Part shown: in pieces, positions 11,523-23,920 of the stretch
Position numbering within the stretch: position 1 is the first letter of the stretch
Layout: each line of letters starts with the position of its first letter
NCBI GenBank assembly: GCA_016758905.1
Contig: JAEPQZ010000007.1
Span: 867,595 to 931,594, forward strand
Length of the DNA stretch: 64,000 bases
DNA from: Umbelopsis isabellina
Lineage: Eukaryota > Mucoromycota > Umbelopsidomycetes > Umbelopsidales > Umbelopsidaceae
Direction: 5' to 3'
Made by a program: the position numbers and the translations under genes
Notes under the pieces: model-generated
What the model was told of the DNA's origin: nothing
The model's input: the letters and a program-made list of their open reading frames with translations, nothing else
Databases searched by the model: none

Positions 11523-11941
11523 ATCCAACCTTATCATAGCTAAAAAACCAATCTAAACCTTGTCTCTATCTTTCTTTTTAAACATAATCAAGCTTTTCCG
11601 ATGATACAGCATTGCTTTTTTTTTCCACAAAACATCATGTATATTTGTATCCTCCCATTCAAACCCAATTGCAAATAGATTCTAGAAATTTTTCTCATAA
11701 GATTACACAAATTGCAGAATTCAACAACTACATTTAGTGCTGCTGCATCAAGAACAAGCAAAATGGCAAACTTTGAGAAGTAATGTTGAAATCGTTTAAA
11801 TGTTGAGATTGTTTATAAAAGTTATACATAGATATAGCCTTAATAAGATATATGTGTACAATGAGATATAGGTAAAAGAAATATATACAATGTTATTTTG
11901 TTGAAAAATGCATTGACGATGGAGGGGAAAAACGGGAGCGC
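11523..11941. other. Convergent 3' flanks (MAS2 / permease)
   Basis: 419 bp of AT-rich spacer with a poly-T run near 11616. It holds both 3' ends; nothing else is supported. Confidence 0.5.
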
Positions 11942-13715
11942 TTAAGCAATGATATTGATAGCCTTGCGCCAGTAACGTTTCCATACGGGAAGAGCGTTAC
12001 CATTGTGATCGTACAAGTCATCATTCTCGGTATCATCTTCGATGGACTTTTGCAGGCGACCAGTTTCAAAATCCATTTCACTGGTCTTCACGAAAGATGG
12101 TCGACGAACAATCTTATGGCCTACATACAGCACAATGCCGAAGATCAGTCCAATATAAGCAGCAATGACACCGCTGGCATCGATGGGATCGGTGGTGAAA
12201 GTTTTGTAACCTTGTCCAAAAATAACAATGGTTCCAATGACGATACTGAAAATATCGCAATAAGGGAAGAATGGGGCGACATAAGGTAGACTCTTGAGTG
12301 AGTGACCTTGAGCGACAAAACCTTGTCTAAATCGGATATGAGTGATGGAAATGATGACCCATGTAATCAAACCAGCAACACTAGTTAAATTGGTCAACCA
12401 GTTGAAGACAACGCCTGATCCAAAGAGAGAGGTCAAGAAGGCGAGGCAACCGATTAAACAACTGGCTAAAATTGTCCATAAGGGAATACCAAAACGATTA
12501 ATGAAAGTCAAGAATCGAGGAGCCTTTCCATCTTCAGCCAGAGCTAAAAGGGTTCGACTGGATGAGTATACACCACTGTTAGCAGCAGAAAGCATGGTAA
12601 TAAGAAGAATGGCGTTCATCAAATCAGCAGCCCATGCTGCACCAGCCATTTGGAAAACAAGAGTGAAAGGAGAGACGGCGACATTGGTACCAGAAGCGCT
12701 CAAAAGGCGAGGATCGGTGTAAGGAATATTCAAGCCAATGACTAATATTGTCAGTACATAGAAGAGAACAATTCTGACAAAGACTTGCTTGACAGCTGAT
12801 GGTACCGTTTTGTGAGGGTTGGCAGATTCACCGGCAGTGATACCGACAATCTCTACACCGTTGAAAGAGAAAGCGGCAGCAATAAGGCAGTTGAAGTAGC
12901 CCAAGAAACCATCAACAAAAGGAGCTCCGGGAATGTGCCAGTTAGAAGCACCGTGATTGACGCCGCCAACAGACCCAGTGTCTACACAGAGACCCACGAT
13001 GACGAAGATTACAACGGTAATGACCTTGATGAAAGAAAACCAGTATTCTACTTCGCCGTATCCCTTAACGGAAAAAATGTTGAAAGAAGCTACGATGACT
13101 AGAGCGATGATACTCCATACAACACTGTTGATGCTGGAAACCCAATATTCCATGATGATGGCAACACCAGTCAATTCGACGGCAACACCAACAGCCCAGT
13201 TAGCCCAATAAACCTATAATCAAGTTAATAAAAATTAATTGTTAATTATGATTCAAGAATCGATTTACTGTAAGCTGATATACATACCCATCCTACACAG
13301 AATCCAGTCGAACTGTCGACGTAACGAGTAGCGAAATGCCCAAAACTTCCAGCAATGGGAATGTAAGCAGCCATTTCACCTAATGACATCATGACGCAAA
13401 AGACAAGCACACCGACAGTCATGTAGGCTAGCAAAGAACCAGCTGGACCACCTGTAGCAATGGCTTTTCCTGATGCGACGAACAAACCAGTTCCAATGGT
13501 GCCACCTAAGGCAATCATCTGATGAAAATTGATTGTATTACTATACCGAATCAGGATCAAGAATATCTATAATCCTAAGCCTTTACCTGAATATGACGAG
13601 CTTTGAGGCCACGTCTCAAATGAGGTTGGTCGACAGAGACTGGTTCATCCGAAATACTCTCGGCATGTTGGACAGTGCTAACGCCGTCTTCTTGTTGATA
13701 CTTTTCCGAATCCAT
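11942..13715 (-). CDS. Amino-acid permease, AAT (yeast amino-acid transporter) family
   Basis: A plasma-membrane proton-coupled amino-acid permease of the APC superfamily. Exons 13587-13715, 13288-13518 and 11942-13213 give 543 residues, normal for the family. A 43-residue hydrophilic N-tail (MDSEKYQQEDGVSTVQ...) leads to the TM1 signature MIALGGTIGTGLFVASGKAI and then SLGEMAAYIPIAGSFGHFAT, both diagnostic. About 12 membrane segments follow. SFNGVEIVGITAGESANPHK matches the family TM6 block and ALAEDGKAPRFLTFINRFGI the TM8-9 region. The cytosolic tail is acidic (SIEDDTENDDLYDHNGN). Substrate range cannot be read from sequence. The N-tail Lys and Ser/Glu-rich stretch would fit ubiquitin-dependent turnover known for yeast permeases, but this is inference. 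Confidence 0.92.
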
Positions 13716-15022
13716 AATGGCTGGTGATGAGTTTGATTTAAATGAGTTTGATGAAATTGTGGCCAGAGACCCGGATGGTGTAATTCTTCAAGTGAGAAAG
13801 AAAAAAAAAGTGATAGCAAAGAGAGAAGAAGAGTGAAAGCCAAAAGACAACTGATGTTTGAGAAGTAAAAACTTTTTCGAGACTCAATACCTATCAACTT
13901 ACTATAAGAAGGGATCAAAAATTTTTAATGTAAGCAAGATTCGGTAGATTATGCTGGTACCATTGCTGCAAAAATGGCGTGCCAACAATTTGTATATTAC
14001 TATCCCACGACAATATGTAATACGGCTTAATACGTATCACAAATGGAATTTGCTTAACCCTTGTTCTTCCTTCTCCAACCTTTAGACTGATCTTTCTGCT
14101 GTTCCTTCCTCAAACGATACATGTCTTATTTCAATCTTATGGTTATAAATTTCTGCTAACAGATTTAGCTTGAGATCGCCACCCTGCGGAGTTGAACAAA
14201 ATCTGAATCATGGATTGCGCGAGATGGATAGCCATCTATTGGATGAAACTTTGCAAACCCGCAATTTTGAAAGATGAATGGGTTGTTCTACTGGCCAGAT
14301 TTGATCAGATAGTACAAGTCGCCGCTACACCTCCATGACAGCGTATAGCCAATTATAGGTTCGCTTTGGGTGTAATTGCTTACAGTCAAGTGCATCTTGC
14401 TGAGCTCGGGCTGGCACCCATTTAGTTACTCATAGACTCATCATTTGCTTTTATACAGATCCACTATCGCAGTGGGTTATTGCGAGTTCTCCGTTGGTTG
14501 TATATAAGAAGACTTTGAGTCATAAAAGTTGTATATAAACAGTGGACGGATATTATGCATAGAGTGATCAATTTAATTGCTTCATAATATTATGCTTTTC
14601 CTCTTTTTACCAGAAAGTGAGAAATCCTAATAGTATTATCAGAATGGTTCAAAAGAAATCTTCAAAAGGTGGCTAAATCCAAACGGGATTATAAACGCAA
14701 CAGTAAAATGGTAGAAGGATAAATAAAATAAAAATCTATCGAGTGCAATACAAACCGCAACGCTATGAACACAAGAAAAGCAGGTAGCCGATAGAAACAT
14801 AAAAAAAGGCTGTAAGAACAAAAGTAAAAAAAGGAAAAGAAAAGTCTAGAATATTTAATGAAGTATTTTTTTCGAAATAATATATGATGCTCATTTAACG
14901 TACAGTATCCAATACCCAACAAAGGATGATGGAAAGTGTTCATTGCTTTTGTCATGTTGCTAAAGGCGGGTTAGTGAGTGACTATCACAAATTAACACGT
15001 GCTATAACATACACTCACCTAC
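13716..15022. other. Intergenic stretch, permease promoter and 3' flank of the RRM gene
   Basis: 1.3 kb. TATA-like words occur at about 14500-14537 (GTATATAAGA, GTATATAAACAG). A possible 3'-untranslated intron donor of the RRM gene (GTGAGTG on the minus strand) lies just after its stop codon. No supported gene. Confidence 0.4.
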
Positions 15023-16919
15023 TTATACTAGAACTGATCCAAGAACATCATTGATAGTATCGGGATGCTCGTCCATAGAAATGGGTATATCAGCATCTAC
15101 CGAAAGGTCGGATTCACCATTGCCATTGATCACCGGAAGTAAGCCAGTGGAGGCTGAATCAATGGTGGATGCAGATGATTTATGCATTCTAGGAGGGTTG
15201 CCACATCGATCCTTACCATAGTTGATTCTAAATTTCTTGTATTCGTCCTTGGAGCGGATGCCATCAATGGCGCGGACAGCTGAGGCGATGCTGGTAAAGT
15301 TGACGAACGCACAGTTTTTTTCCTTTAGCGTATTAACCAATTCTATATCGCCGTACTCTCCAAAATCTTGTCGAAGCTTATCTTCAGTGATAGTTTCATC
15401 AATGTTGCCTAGGTAGACATTACGAGAACCACCATTTTGAACGGCCGCAATGACAGATGCAGACAATGCAGATGGTTTGCCCCATCCTACCTTCAAACGT
15501 CGGTTTTTGATAACAACGCCATGATAGCTCGCTTGATTATAGAAATTGAGCGCCAGTGTAGGGTCTACAAAGGCAATGAAGGCGATATGTTTGTCAGGCA
15601 TGTATCGTATATGGTTGAGAATACCGCCGCGGACAACATTACAGATTTCTTCAGTAGTGGTGTCTGGATGAATATTTCCTAGGTATATGGTACGATTGGC
15701 AATAGCAGAAATGGAACCATTGTTATGATACATTGATGTAGTGTGGTTACCAAACGAATCTATCGTGGTACCAGTAAATGGATCATAGCTTATAGAACCA
15801 AATGGGACTTGGTAATTGCCAGACGAGCTTGAGGGATATTGCTCTGAGTGATGAACAGATACTTGATTCATCTTGAGCCTATAAGCGCATCTATCTTTTC
15901 CATAATTGACGCGACGCGATGCCCATTTGGGATCATTTGGCAAGTTGTTGACGCAACGAATAGCACTAGCAATGCTCAAAAAGTGAACAAAAGCAATATT
16001 CCTCTCTCGTAAAATCTTGATATGCTCAATGTGTCCAAACTTGGAGAGCTGTTCTCTCAAGGTTTGCTCTGTAACGTTGTCGCCCAAGTCTCCTAAATAG
16101 ACATTACGTGTTGCACCGCTTTGAAGTGCTACATGCAAGCTCGGCGAACCTCCATTTGGTTTGCCCCAACCAACCTTGAGTTCATTGCCATTAATGACAA
16201 GCCTCTTTGTGTTGGCCTCATGATAAAGATGAGCTGCAGACCCTCCGTCCACGAAAGTGATAAAAGCACAGCTTTTTTCAGGAAATGTTCTTACAGCCTC
16301 AATGATGCCAGATTTGATCAAATCCAAAATCTCACTGATATTGGTCTCTGGTGGGATGTTTCCAATATAAATAGTTCGGGCAGATTGATTTGGCACAGAG
16401 GAAAGCTGAGCGCCGCTTGGCTGACCAACATGATGGGAGTACGGCGAAGAATTGGAAAATTGAGGAGTGGAGAACGGAGATGCCAGTGATGAAGCGGAAG
16501 GCGAAGTAGCTAAAGGTGGATTTGCATATTGTAGCTGCCCATTGGAGGTGAGTAGTCCCTGAGTGCCGCTCATAGCGTGGTATTGATTGACATTGCCGTA
16601 TGAAGGTGATAAGTTGCCACTTGTATACGAGTTGAAAGGTGATCCAGTTGGCTGTTGAAAGGAAGTGGGTACGCCGTTACCTTGTGCATAATGATTGCCA
16701 ATCATTGCTGCCCCTGGTACCGCAACTGCTGATGGAGTTTGGTATTGACCATATCCGTCACTGTTATCATCGTAAATCGCTATTAATCAAAGAAGTTCTG
16801 CACAAGGCATAGCAAGAAGCGGTGTTCACTTACGAAACTTGTCCAAAGCGAGGTTTCTCACCATGCTTGATGATGGAAGCTTGAGAAGCCGCCAAGACGG
16901 GATGAGTGCTGTCCGCCAT
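15023..16919 (-). CDS. RNA-binding protein with four RRM domains (Mrn1-like)
   Basis: Four RRMs are arranged as two similar pairs. The long exon 15023-16760 carries RRM1 (RTIYIGNIPPETNISEILDL), RRM2 (RNVYLGDLGDNVTEQTLREQ ending RVNYGKDRCAYR), RRM3 (RTIYLGNIHPDTTTEEICNV) and RRM4 (RNVYLGNIDETITEDKLRQD ending RINYGKDRCGNPPR). The NYGKDRC ending and the overall layout match yeast Mrn1, a post-transcriptional mRNA-binding regulator. A Ser/Asn/Gln-rich, likely disordered leader precedes RRM1. I join exon 1 (16834-16919, MADSTHPVLAASQASIIKHG) to an acceptor after AACAG, giving 607 residues. A second acceptor 19 nt upstream (exon high end 16779) fits a different start at 16864 (MVRNLALDKF) and 595 residues, so the N-terminus is uncertain. 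The internal duplication of the RRM pair is evident by eye. Confidence 0.88.
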
Positions 16920-18336
16920 TTGTGACCTGGCTAACGACAAAAACTTGTCCAACAGTCAGTAAGAGGAATATGATACCTTTATAAATGGTAGTAGATATTC
17001 CTGTTTTGTAGTAAGAGGACTTACATGGATAATCTGGATTGGACTAGTCTGTAGTTAAAGGAGGATTAGGAAAGATAAAAATAAGTTGGATAACTCGTTG
17101 TCGCCGGTAAAGTCGCCAAAGGAATAGAGTATTTCTGAAATCAATGATAGCCAGAAAATGCTCTAAACAACTAAATAAATGATAATTTGGTTAGTATTTT
17201 TGTTATTTTAATATAGATCTAGTGACAGGTATGACGAATGCCGGGATTGTGGGTGCGAATTGACTGCAGGTACGGTGAAAACTTGAATCGACACCAGAGC
17301 AAGAATCTACTCCACAAGGTCCTTTTCACTATCGCTGTTATCGGATCTCGATAAAGTCTGAAATTCTGTAGCACGATAGATGCAAAAGGTGGTTGCAAAG
17401 ATGGCAGGAAGAGTGGACTACTTACTTATTTGTCAAGCTTTACTATGACAGATGACAACGGAGAGAGTTGTAAAACAGAAAGGAAGACAAAGAAAGCTTG
17501 CGGGTAAAATGAATGAATGTGAAATGAACAAGCTTCCTACTGCTAATTGCTTAGACTTTCTTCCTCTTTGCTACAATTTAATCAAATGATGACTGAGGAA
17601 AGATGACCCTGCTTGAGCGTGTGTTCGTTCCATCCACGAGCTGTCGCTCTCCGAACCCCGCTGCCCGCAAATTTGGCCAATCACAAGCTACGATTACCCA
17701 TTTGGGCAACTGGATGTGGGTTGCAATTACGTTCAGAATGCGGAGCGTTCTGGGAATCGAAGAATGGCTTATCCATGATATGTGAATGCTTCAAATGTTT
17801 GTAGATGATGTCGTGAACTATTAGGAGCATATAATTTATATACCTAATTGATGGTGATCAGCCTTATATCTCTTTGAACACAGGAAGATGGCTACATTTT
17901 CAAATACTTTCTAGGACCCAAATTGAAAACTATTTTGATACACATCTTAATGAGTGACCCAAAGCTAAGGATCAGTGGTATCATACAAGCTACTTACTAC
18001 CCTTAAATGTGTAGAGAGTGACTCGTCAGAACATACTTAAATTTGCGACATGTTCAGATTTCTTATCGTATTGATCTTTGGAAACATCACCAAGCAGTAC
18101 AAAGAAGATATATATGATTGTCATAAGTAGGAAATTACACAGTGAGCATATCTGTTTTATCCAAGGCAAATGACATTGTGCGAGGCTACACAAAAGTTGC
18201 TCGGCAGTCATAATTATTATTGCAGTTGGGTGACTCATTGTCTCTCGAAGTGATAAGCCAAAATCTAAGCCACCCAAAATATTAGTTTTAAAGGGCTATC
18301 AAAGCTGTCAACGAACAAATCTAATCTTATAATAAC
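16920..18336. other. Long divergent upstream region (RRM gene / AsnRS)
   Basis: 1.4 kb. The part next to the RRM gene (about 16930-17600) contains several possible 5'-untranslated introns, for example a GTAAGTCC donor near 17024 on the minus strand, which is common for long-leader regulatory genes. No coding exon or RNA gene is supported. Confidence 0.4.
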
Positions 18337-20387
18337 ATGTCACAGCTACTCGCAACTGCTGCAGAAAAGCTCTCCCTTGGTGGAGCAGCTGGAAGTAAGA
18401 AAAGACACACGCGTTTAAACGATTTCAAGTTCCATTTTGCTTATTCCTTTTTCAGAAACCGTATATATAGATGAAGCTCAGGGTTCTGATGAAACCGGTA
18501 AAGGTACTCAGGAAGCCCCTTTTAAAACTGCTGTCAAGAGTTTAGACTTTGCTGGAGAAGAAGCAAAAATTCAAGTCAAAAAGGACGAAGAAGGATACAA
18601 AGAGATCTCAGCTTCAGCTTTGAAGAAAGCCAAAAAGACACTTGTTGAACAGCAACGTAAGGCAAAGAAGCAAGAGGAACAACGACTTAAGCAAGAACAA
18701 GACAAGCAAAAGAAAGCTGAAGGTGACGCAAAAGCTTTGGAAGCTGCTAAAGGCATTACTTTGAGTGAAGACCAGAGCCTTCCCAAGGCTAGCACAGTAT
18801 GTGGTCATTTAATCAAACTGATCTGCATTTATGATTGAGTTTTTTCACACTCATTCCTCAATAGATCAAAATCCGGGATGCTAAGGCTTCTCGTGGTAAG
18901 CGTGTCAAGGTATCAGGTTGGGTTCATAGACTTCGTGTTCAGGGCAAGGATATGATGTTCGTTGTCCTTCGTGATGGTACTGGTTACTTGCAATGTGTTC
19001 TCACTGGCGATCTGGTATGTATATCGATAAAGTATAATTGGGCGCAAATCAATATAACACAACACAACACAACACAACACTAACGCTACTCTATGCTTTA
19101 GTGCAAGACATTTGATGCTGTCACCATGACTCTTGAGTCAACTATCACCATTTATGGTGTCATCAACGAATTGCCCGAAGGAAAGACTGTGAGTGTCATG
19201 CTTAAATACTAATATGGATAATCACTATACTCACAAGTTATCTGTAGGCTCCTGATGGCCATGAGCTTGTCGCCGATTACTGGGTGATGGTCGGAAAGGC
19301 TCCTGGTGGCGATGATGCATTCACCAACAAGATTTCTCAAGATGCTGATCCCTCGTACCTTTTGGATCAACGCCATCTCGCTCTTCGTGGTGAGACATCG
19401 TCAGCTGTTATCAAGGCTAGAGCTCAGGTTATCAAGGCTTTCCGCGAACACTTTGACGCCAGAGGTTACACTGAAGTTACCCCTCCCTGCATGGTTCAAA
19501 CTCAAGTTGAAGGTGGATCTACGTTGTTCGCATTTGATTACTATGGTCAACAAGCTTACTTGACACAATCATCACAACTTTACCTTGAGACCTGTCTCCC
19601 TGCTCTTGGTGATGTTTTCTGTCTTGCTGAATCGTATCGTGCTGAGAAGTCCCACACTCGCAGACATCTTTCAGAATATACACATTTGGAAGCTGAATTA
19701 GCATTCATTTCTTTCGAGGACCTTCTTCAAGGCTTGGAAGATTTAGTAAGTAGCTGTTATTAAAGTAGACGTATATTGTGATATTGGCATACTAAGACTT
19801 TTTTGTAGATTTGCGACACTCTCGACCGTGTGTTGGCTCATGCTCCAACTAAGGCTTTGATCGAGCAGTTGAATCCCGGCTTTCAGAAGCCAACTAGACC
19901 ATTCCTTCGTATGACCTATGCCGATGCCATTACCTATCTCAAAGAGCACGACATCAAGAAGGAGGATGGGTCATATTATCAATTTGGTGAAGACATTCCT
20001 GAAGCACCTGAGCGAGTCATGACCGATCAAATTGGTAAACCCATCTTCCTTACTCGCTTCCCAGCAGAGATCAAGGCTTTCTACATGCAAAAATGTGCCG
20101 ACGATCGACGAGTAACTGAAAGTGTTGATGTTTTGATGCCTGGTGTTGGTGAGATTGTTGGTGGATCAATGAGAATGGATGATATGGAAGAATTGTTGGA
20201 AGCTTACAAGAAGGCAGGAATTGACTCTGCTCCATACTACTGGTACACTGAGCAACGCAAATATGGTACCACTCCTCACGGAGGTTATGGACTTGGTGTT
20301 GAGCGATTCTTGGCCTGGTTGTTGAACCGCTTCACCGTGCGCGATTGTTCATTGTACCCTAGATTTACTGGTAGATGCACCCCATAA
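18337..20387 (+). CDS. NARS1: Asparaginyl-tRNA synthetase, cytosolic
   Basis: Charges tRNA-Asn. Six exons fit in phase: 18337-18394, 18456-18796, 18865-19014, 19102-19188, 19248-19745 and 19809-20387, giving 570 residues. The N-terminal 115 residues hold the eukaryotic AsnRS extension ([20 protein letters not shown], then a Lys/Glu/Gln-rich helix), as in human NARS1. Next is the OB-fold anticodon domain ([20 protein letters not shown]) and the class II core: motif 1 near [20 protein letters not shown], motif 2 at [20 protein letters not shown], and motif 3 at [16 protein letters not shown]. All catalytic motifs look intact. The intron at 19015-19101 contains five tandem AACAC units (19056-19080). 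No mitochondrial presequence is apparent. Confidence 0.96.
19056..19080 (+). repeat. (AACAC)5 microsatellite in an AsnRS intron
   Basis: Five perfect AACAC units lie in the intron between exons 3 and 4. It is a candidate length-variable marker with no coding effect. Confidence 0.85.
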
Positions 20388-20886
20388 ATGCTTCATTTCA
20401 AGATTTTACAAATTCTATAAAACATAAACTAGAATTCATTTTTGTATTTCCTTTCTATCAAGTGTATTGCTTTACTTAGCGCAAAGGAGCACAAATTGCC
20501 CTTGAAACCCATATGTGATTTGGCTGATTAGCCCTGGCAATCCATATGCCTTTACTTGATTAAAGTGACATCGTCGGGTAAAATAATCACACCAGTCTGA
20601 TTTACAAGCATCCCATTATTGAATGCAATTGGTACTATTCATTCTTGCAAACATTGCTTATCAACGGATAGTTATAATTGAAATCTGAACAATAGGTTTG
20701 TCATAATGCAAAAGCTCCGGCCATCACAAAGCGGAGGAATAGCAAGTCAATTAGATTGCGGTAATTGACAAGAAATATAAGCAAATACGAATGCACCGGA
20801 AAAAAAAATACAGCGTGTATAAATGGAACAAATTTTCAGAGAGTATTGAAAGGGTTTGATAGTTTCTACTGTTAACCGGTAACATT
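20388..20886. other. Intergenic spacer (AsnRS 3' flank, proline-rich gene promoter)
   Basis: 499 bp. GTGTATAAATGG near 20814 is a TATA-like word about 70 bp before the next start codon. Nothing else is supported. Confidence 0.45.
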
Positions 20887-22295
20887 ATGGCAGTAACCAT
20901 TGATGAAGATGACTCCATCTGGAAATTGCAAGATATGCCAGACAGCGTGTATGAGGTTGGTAACCAAGTAAACTGTTTTTAACAGACTGACAGCGCACGA
21001 TATTAAACAAAATATAATAGCCTGCAACTATAGACATTAAAGCTGTAGAATTGGCTCCTGATATGAACAAAGAGATCGAATCAACCACAACATCAAATGC
21101 ATGGGAAGCAACTGCAACATCCAGTGAATTGGAACCAACAACAACATGGAATGAAGCCGAAGCAGGTGAAACGTCCAATTGGAGAGATACATTTCAAGGT
21201 TTAGAGATCTCCAATATCGACGATAAACCTACACCAACCACCTCAACTGACGTCGAATATCAGGATCAACAGATGACGGGAATATTGGGAACTGTCCCCG
21301 GAATTATAAATGAGGAGACTTCAGTCGCATCCTCTTCTTCCTTGTCAACTTTTCCTGCCGTTGAAACTGAAATGCCTGCCAGTTCAGCTTTATTAGAGGA
21401 AATAAGCAACAATACGCCTTCATCCACTACCGATAGCATCATTGAAGCTGCCTACACCGAACCTGCCAATGTCGCTTATGAGGCTCCCACATTGCCTACT
21501 GCATCCATGATTATAGATCATTTTGAGAGCGAAAGCACATCTTCCACTGATATATATAATGAACCCCAAGAAGCACCTATAGCTATGAATGCGTTCTCCA
21601 GTTCAACATCTGCTTTTGCGGAGGAGACACAAGTACCTCAGCCTTCCATAAAACTCCATATTCCAGATGGAAACGTTCAAAAGTCTAATGGCCCAGCCAA
21701 TGCTACACCACAACCATCCATTCGTATTTTACCTGCGTTTCCAGGCAATACTGATAATAGAAATGTTGCAGGACAGGCAAACCCACCACCTGCTCCACCG
21801 CCTGCTGCAGACAAGTCGCCAGATCCGAAAGATGCAAAGGCAAGTCCTCCTCCCCCTGCTGGCAAACCCAGTGCCAGCACTCCACCAAGCAACGATCCTG
21901 CGAAGCCCTCAAATTCACCAGCAACAGGAAACCCTCCGAAAGAATCTAACAACGGCAGCAGTCCGCCAGCAGGCACAGAACACATTCCAAATAGTCCGGG
22001 AGGTGGCCCATCGTCTAGTTCATCACCATCAAGGCCAAGCTCTCCACCAGGAGGAGGCACCCCAGGTGGTAGCAGAGGCGGACCTGGCGTCGGTGACTAT
22101 GGTGGTCCATTCTCAGGTGGCCAAGGTAAATCTGGCAGCTCCGGCGGTAAAACAACCGATGAAGATTTAGGAGCTATAGGACAAATTGGAGTATTTGAAT
22201 CAAGTGGGGCTTCTCAGCATTTGGCGCTGGGATCAATTTGGATGTGGATAGTTGCTCTGGTCGTGATATGGACGACGTTGAAGCACAGAAATTAA
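20887..22295 (+). CDS. Low-complexity Pro/Ser/Gly-rich protein with a single C-terminal membrane segment
   Basis: Two exons, 20887-20967 and 21021-22295, join in phase 0 and give 451 residues. I do not recognise a family. There is no N-terminal signal peptide (MAVTIDEDDSIWKLQDMPDS). Residues 30-250 are acidic and Ser/Thr-rich with repeated TTSxAWEA/TATSSELE-like words. Residues about 260-410 are Pro-rich then Gly/Ser-rich (PPPAPPPAADKSPDPK; GGGTPGGSRGGPGVGDYGG). The end is a hydrophobic span, SIWMWIVALVVIWTTL, followed by KHRN. That layout is what a tail-anchored protein looks like: cytosolic body, C-terminal anchor and short basic tail. ER or outer-mitochondrial location is inference. The polyproline stretches could bind SH3 or profilin-type partners. 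Coding nature is supported by the long open frame and clean splice. Confidence 0.7.
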
Positions 22296-22488
22296 TTGTA
22301 TAGATTCCCTAAATCATTGTAATAAAGCGTTGACCGAAATTTCCTAGAATATAACTCCATTGCTCCATTTAGTAGGGGTACGAACTTCCTTTGCCATCAC
22401 AAACTTTCAACTATTCATTATAGTTCATTATAGTGGAATATGGGAATTGAGTTTTTATTCAAATTTTCAACTGGTTTTAATTATATCT

Positions 22489-23656
<1,168 letters not shown>

Positions 23657-23920
23657 TTAAGGTGGAACGAACAGCCCGTCACTTTTGGTTATCCATAGCT
23701 TTCACCGCACGCGTGTAGCTCGTACGCAATTTCCAGTGACGCAGGCATGCACGTGACTGTTATTGCATCCAAGATTTTGGCAATCACTTTAAGGCAACTT
23801 CAAAGCCAATCGAGAGTATCAGTTTTTTTAAAAATACACATTAATTTCTAAGTTTACTGTAAAGAACTATATGCACTACTGTACAGATATAAGATTTGGA
23901 TGACAGCTTGTCACCATATT

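Noticed and set aside
16861-16864. ATG at 16864 as the only start of the RRM protein
   Set aside because: Kept as an alternative, but the first ATG at 16919 also fits with a good acceptor, so it was not used as the main model.
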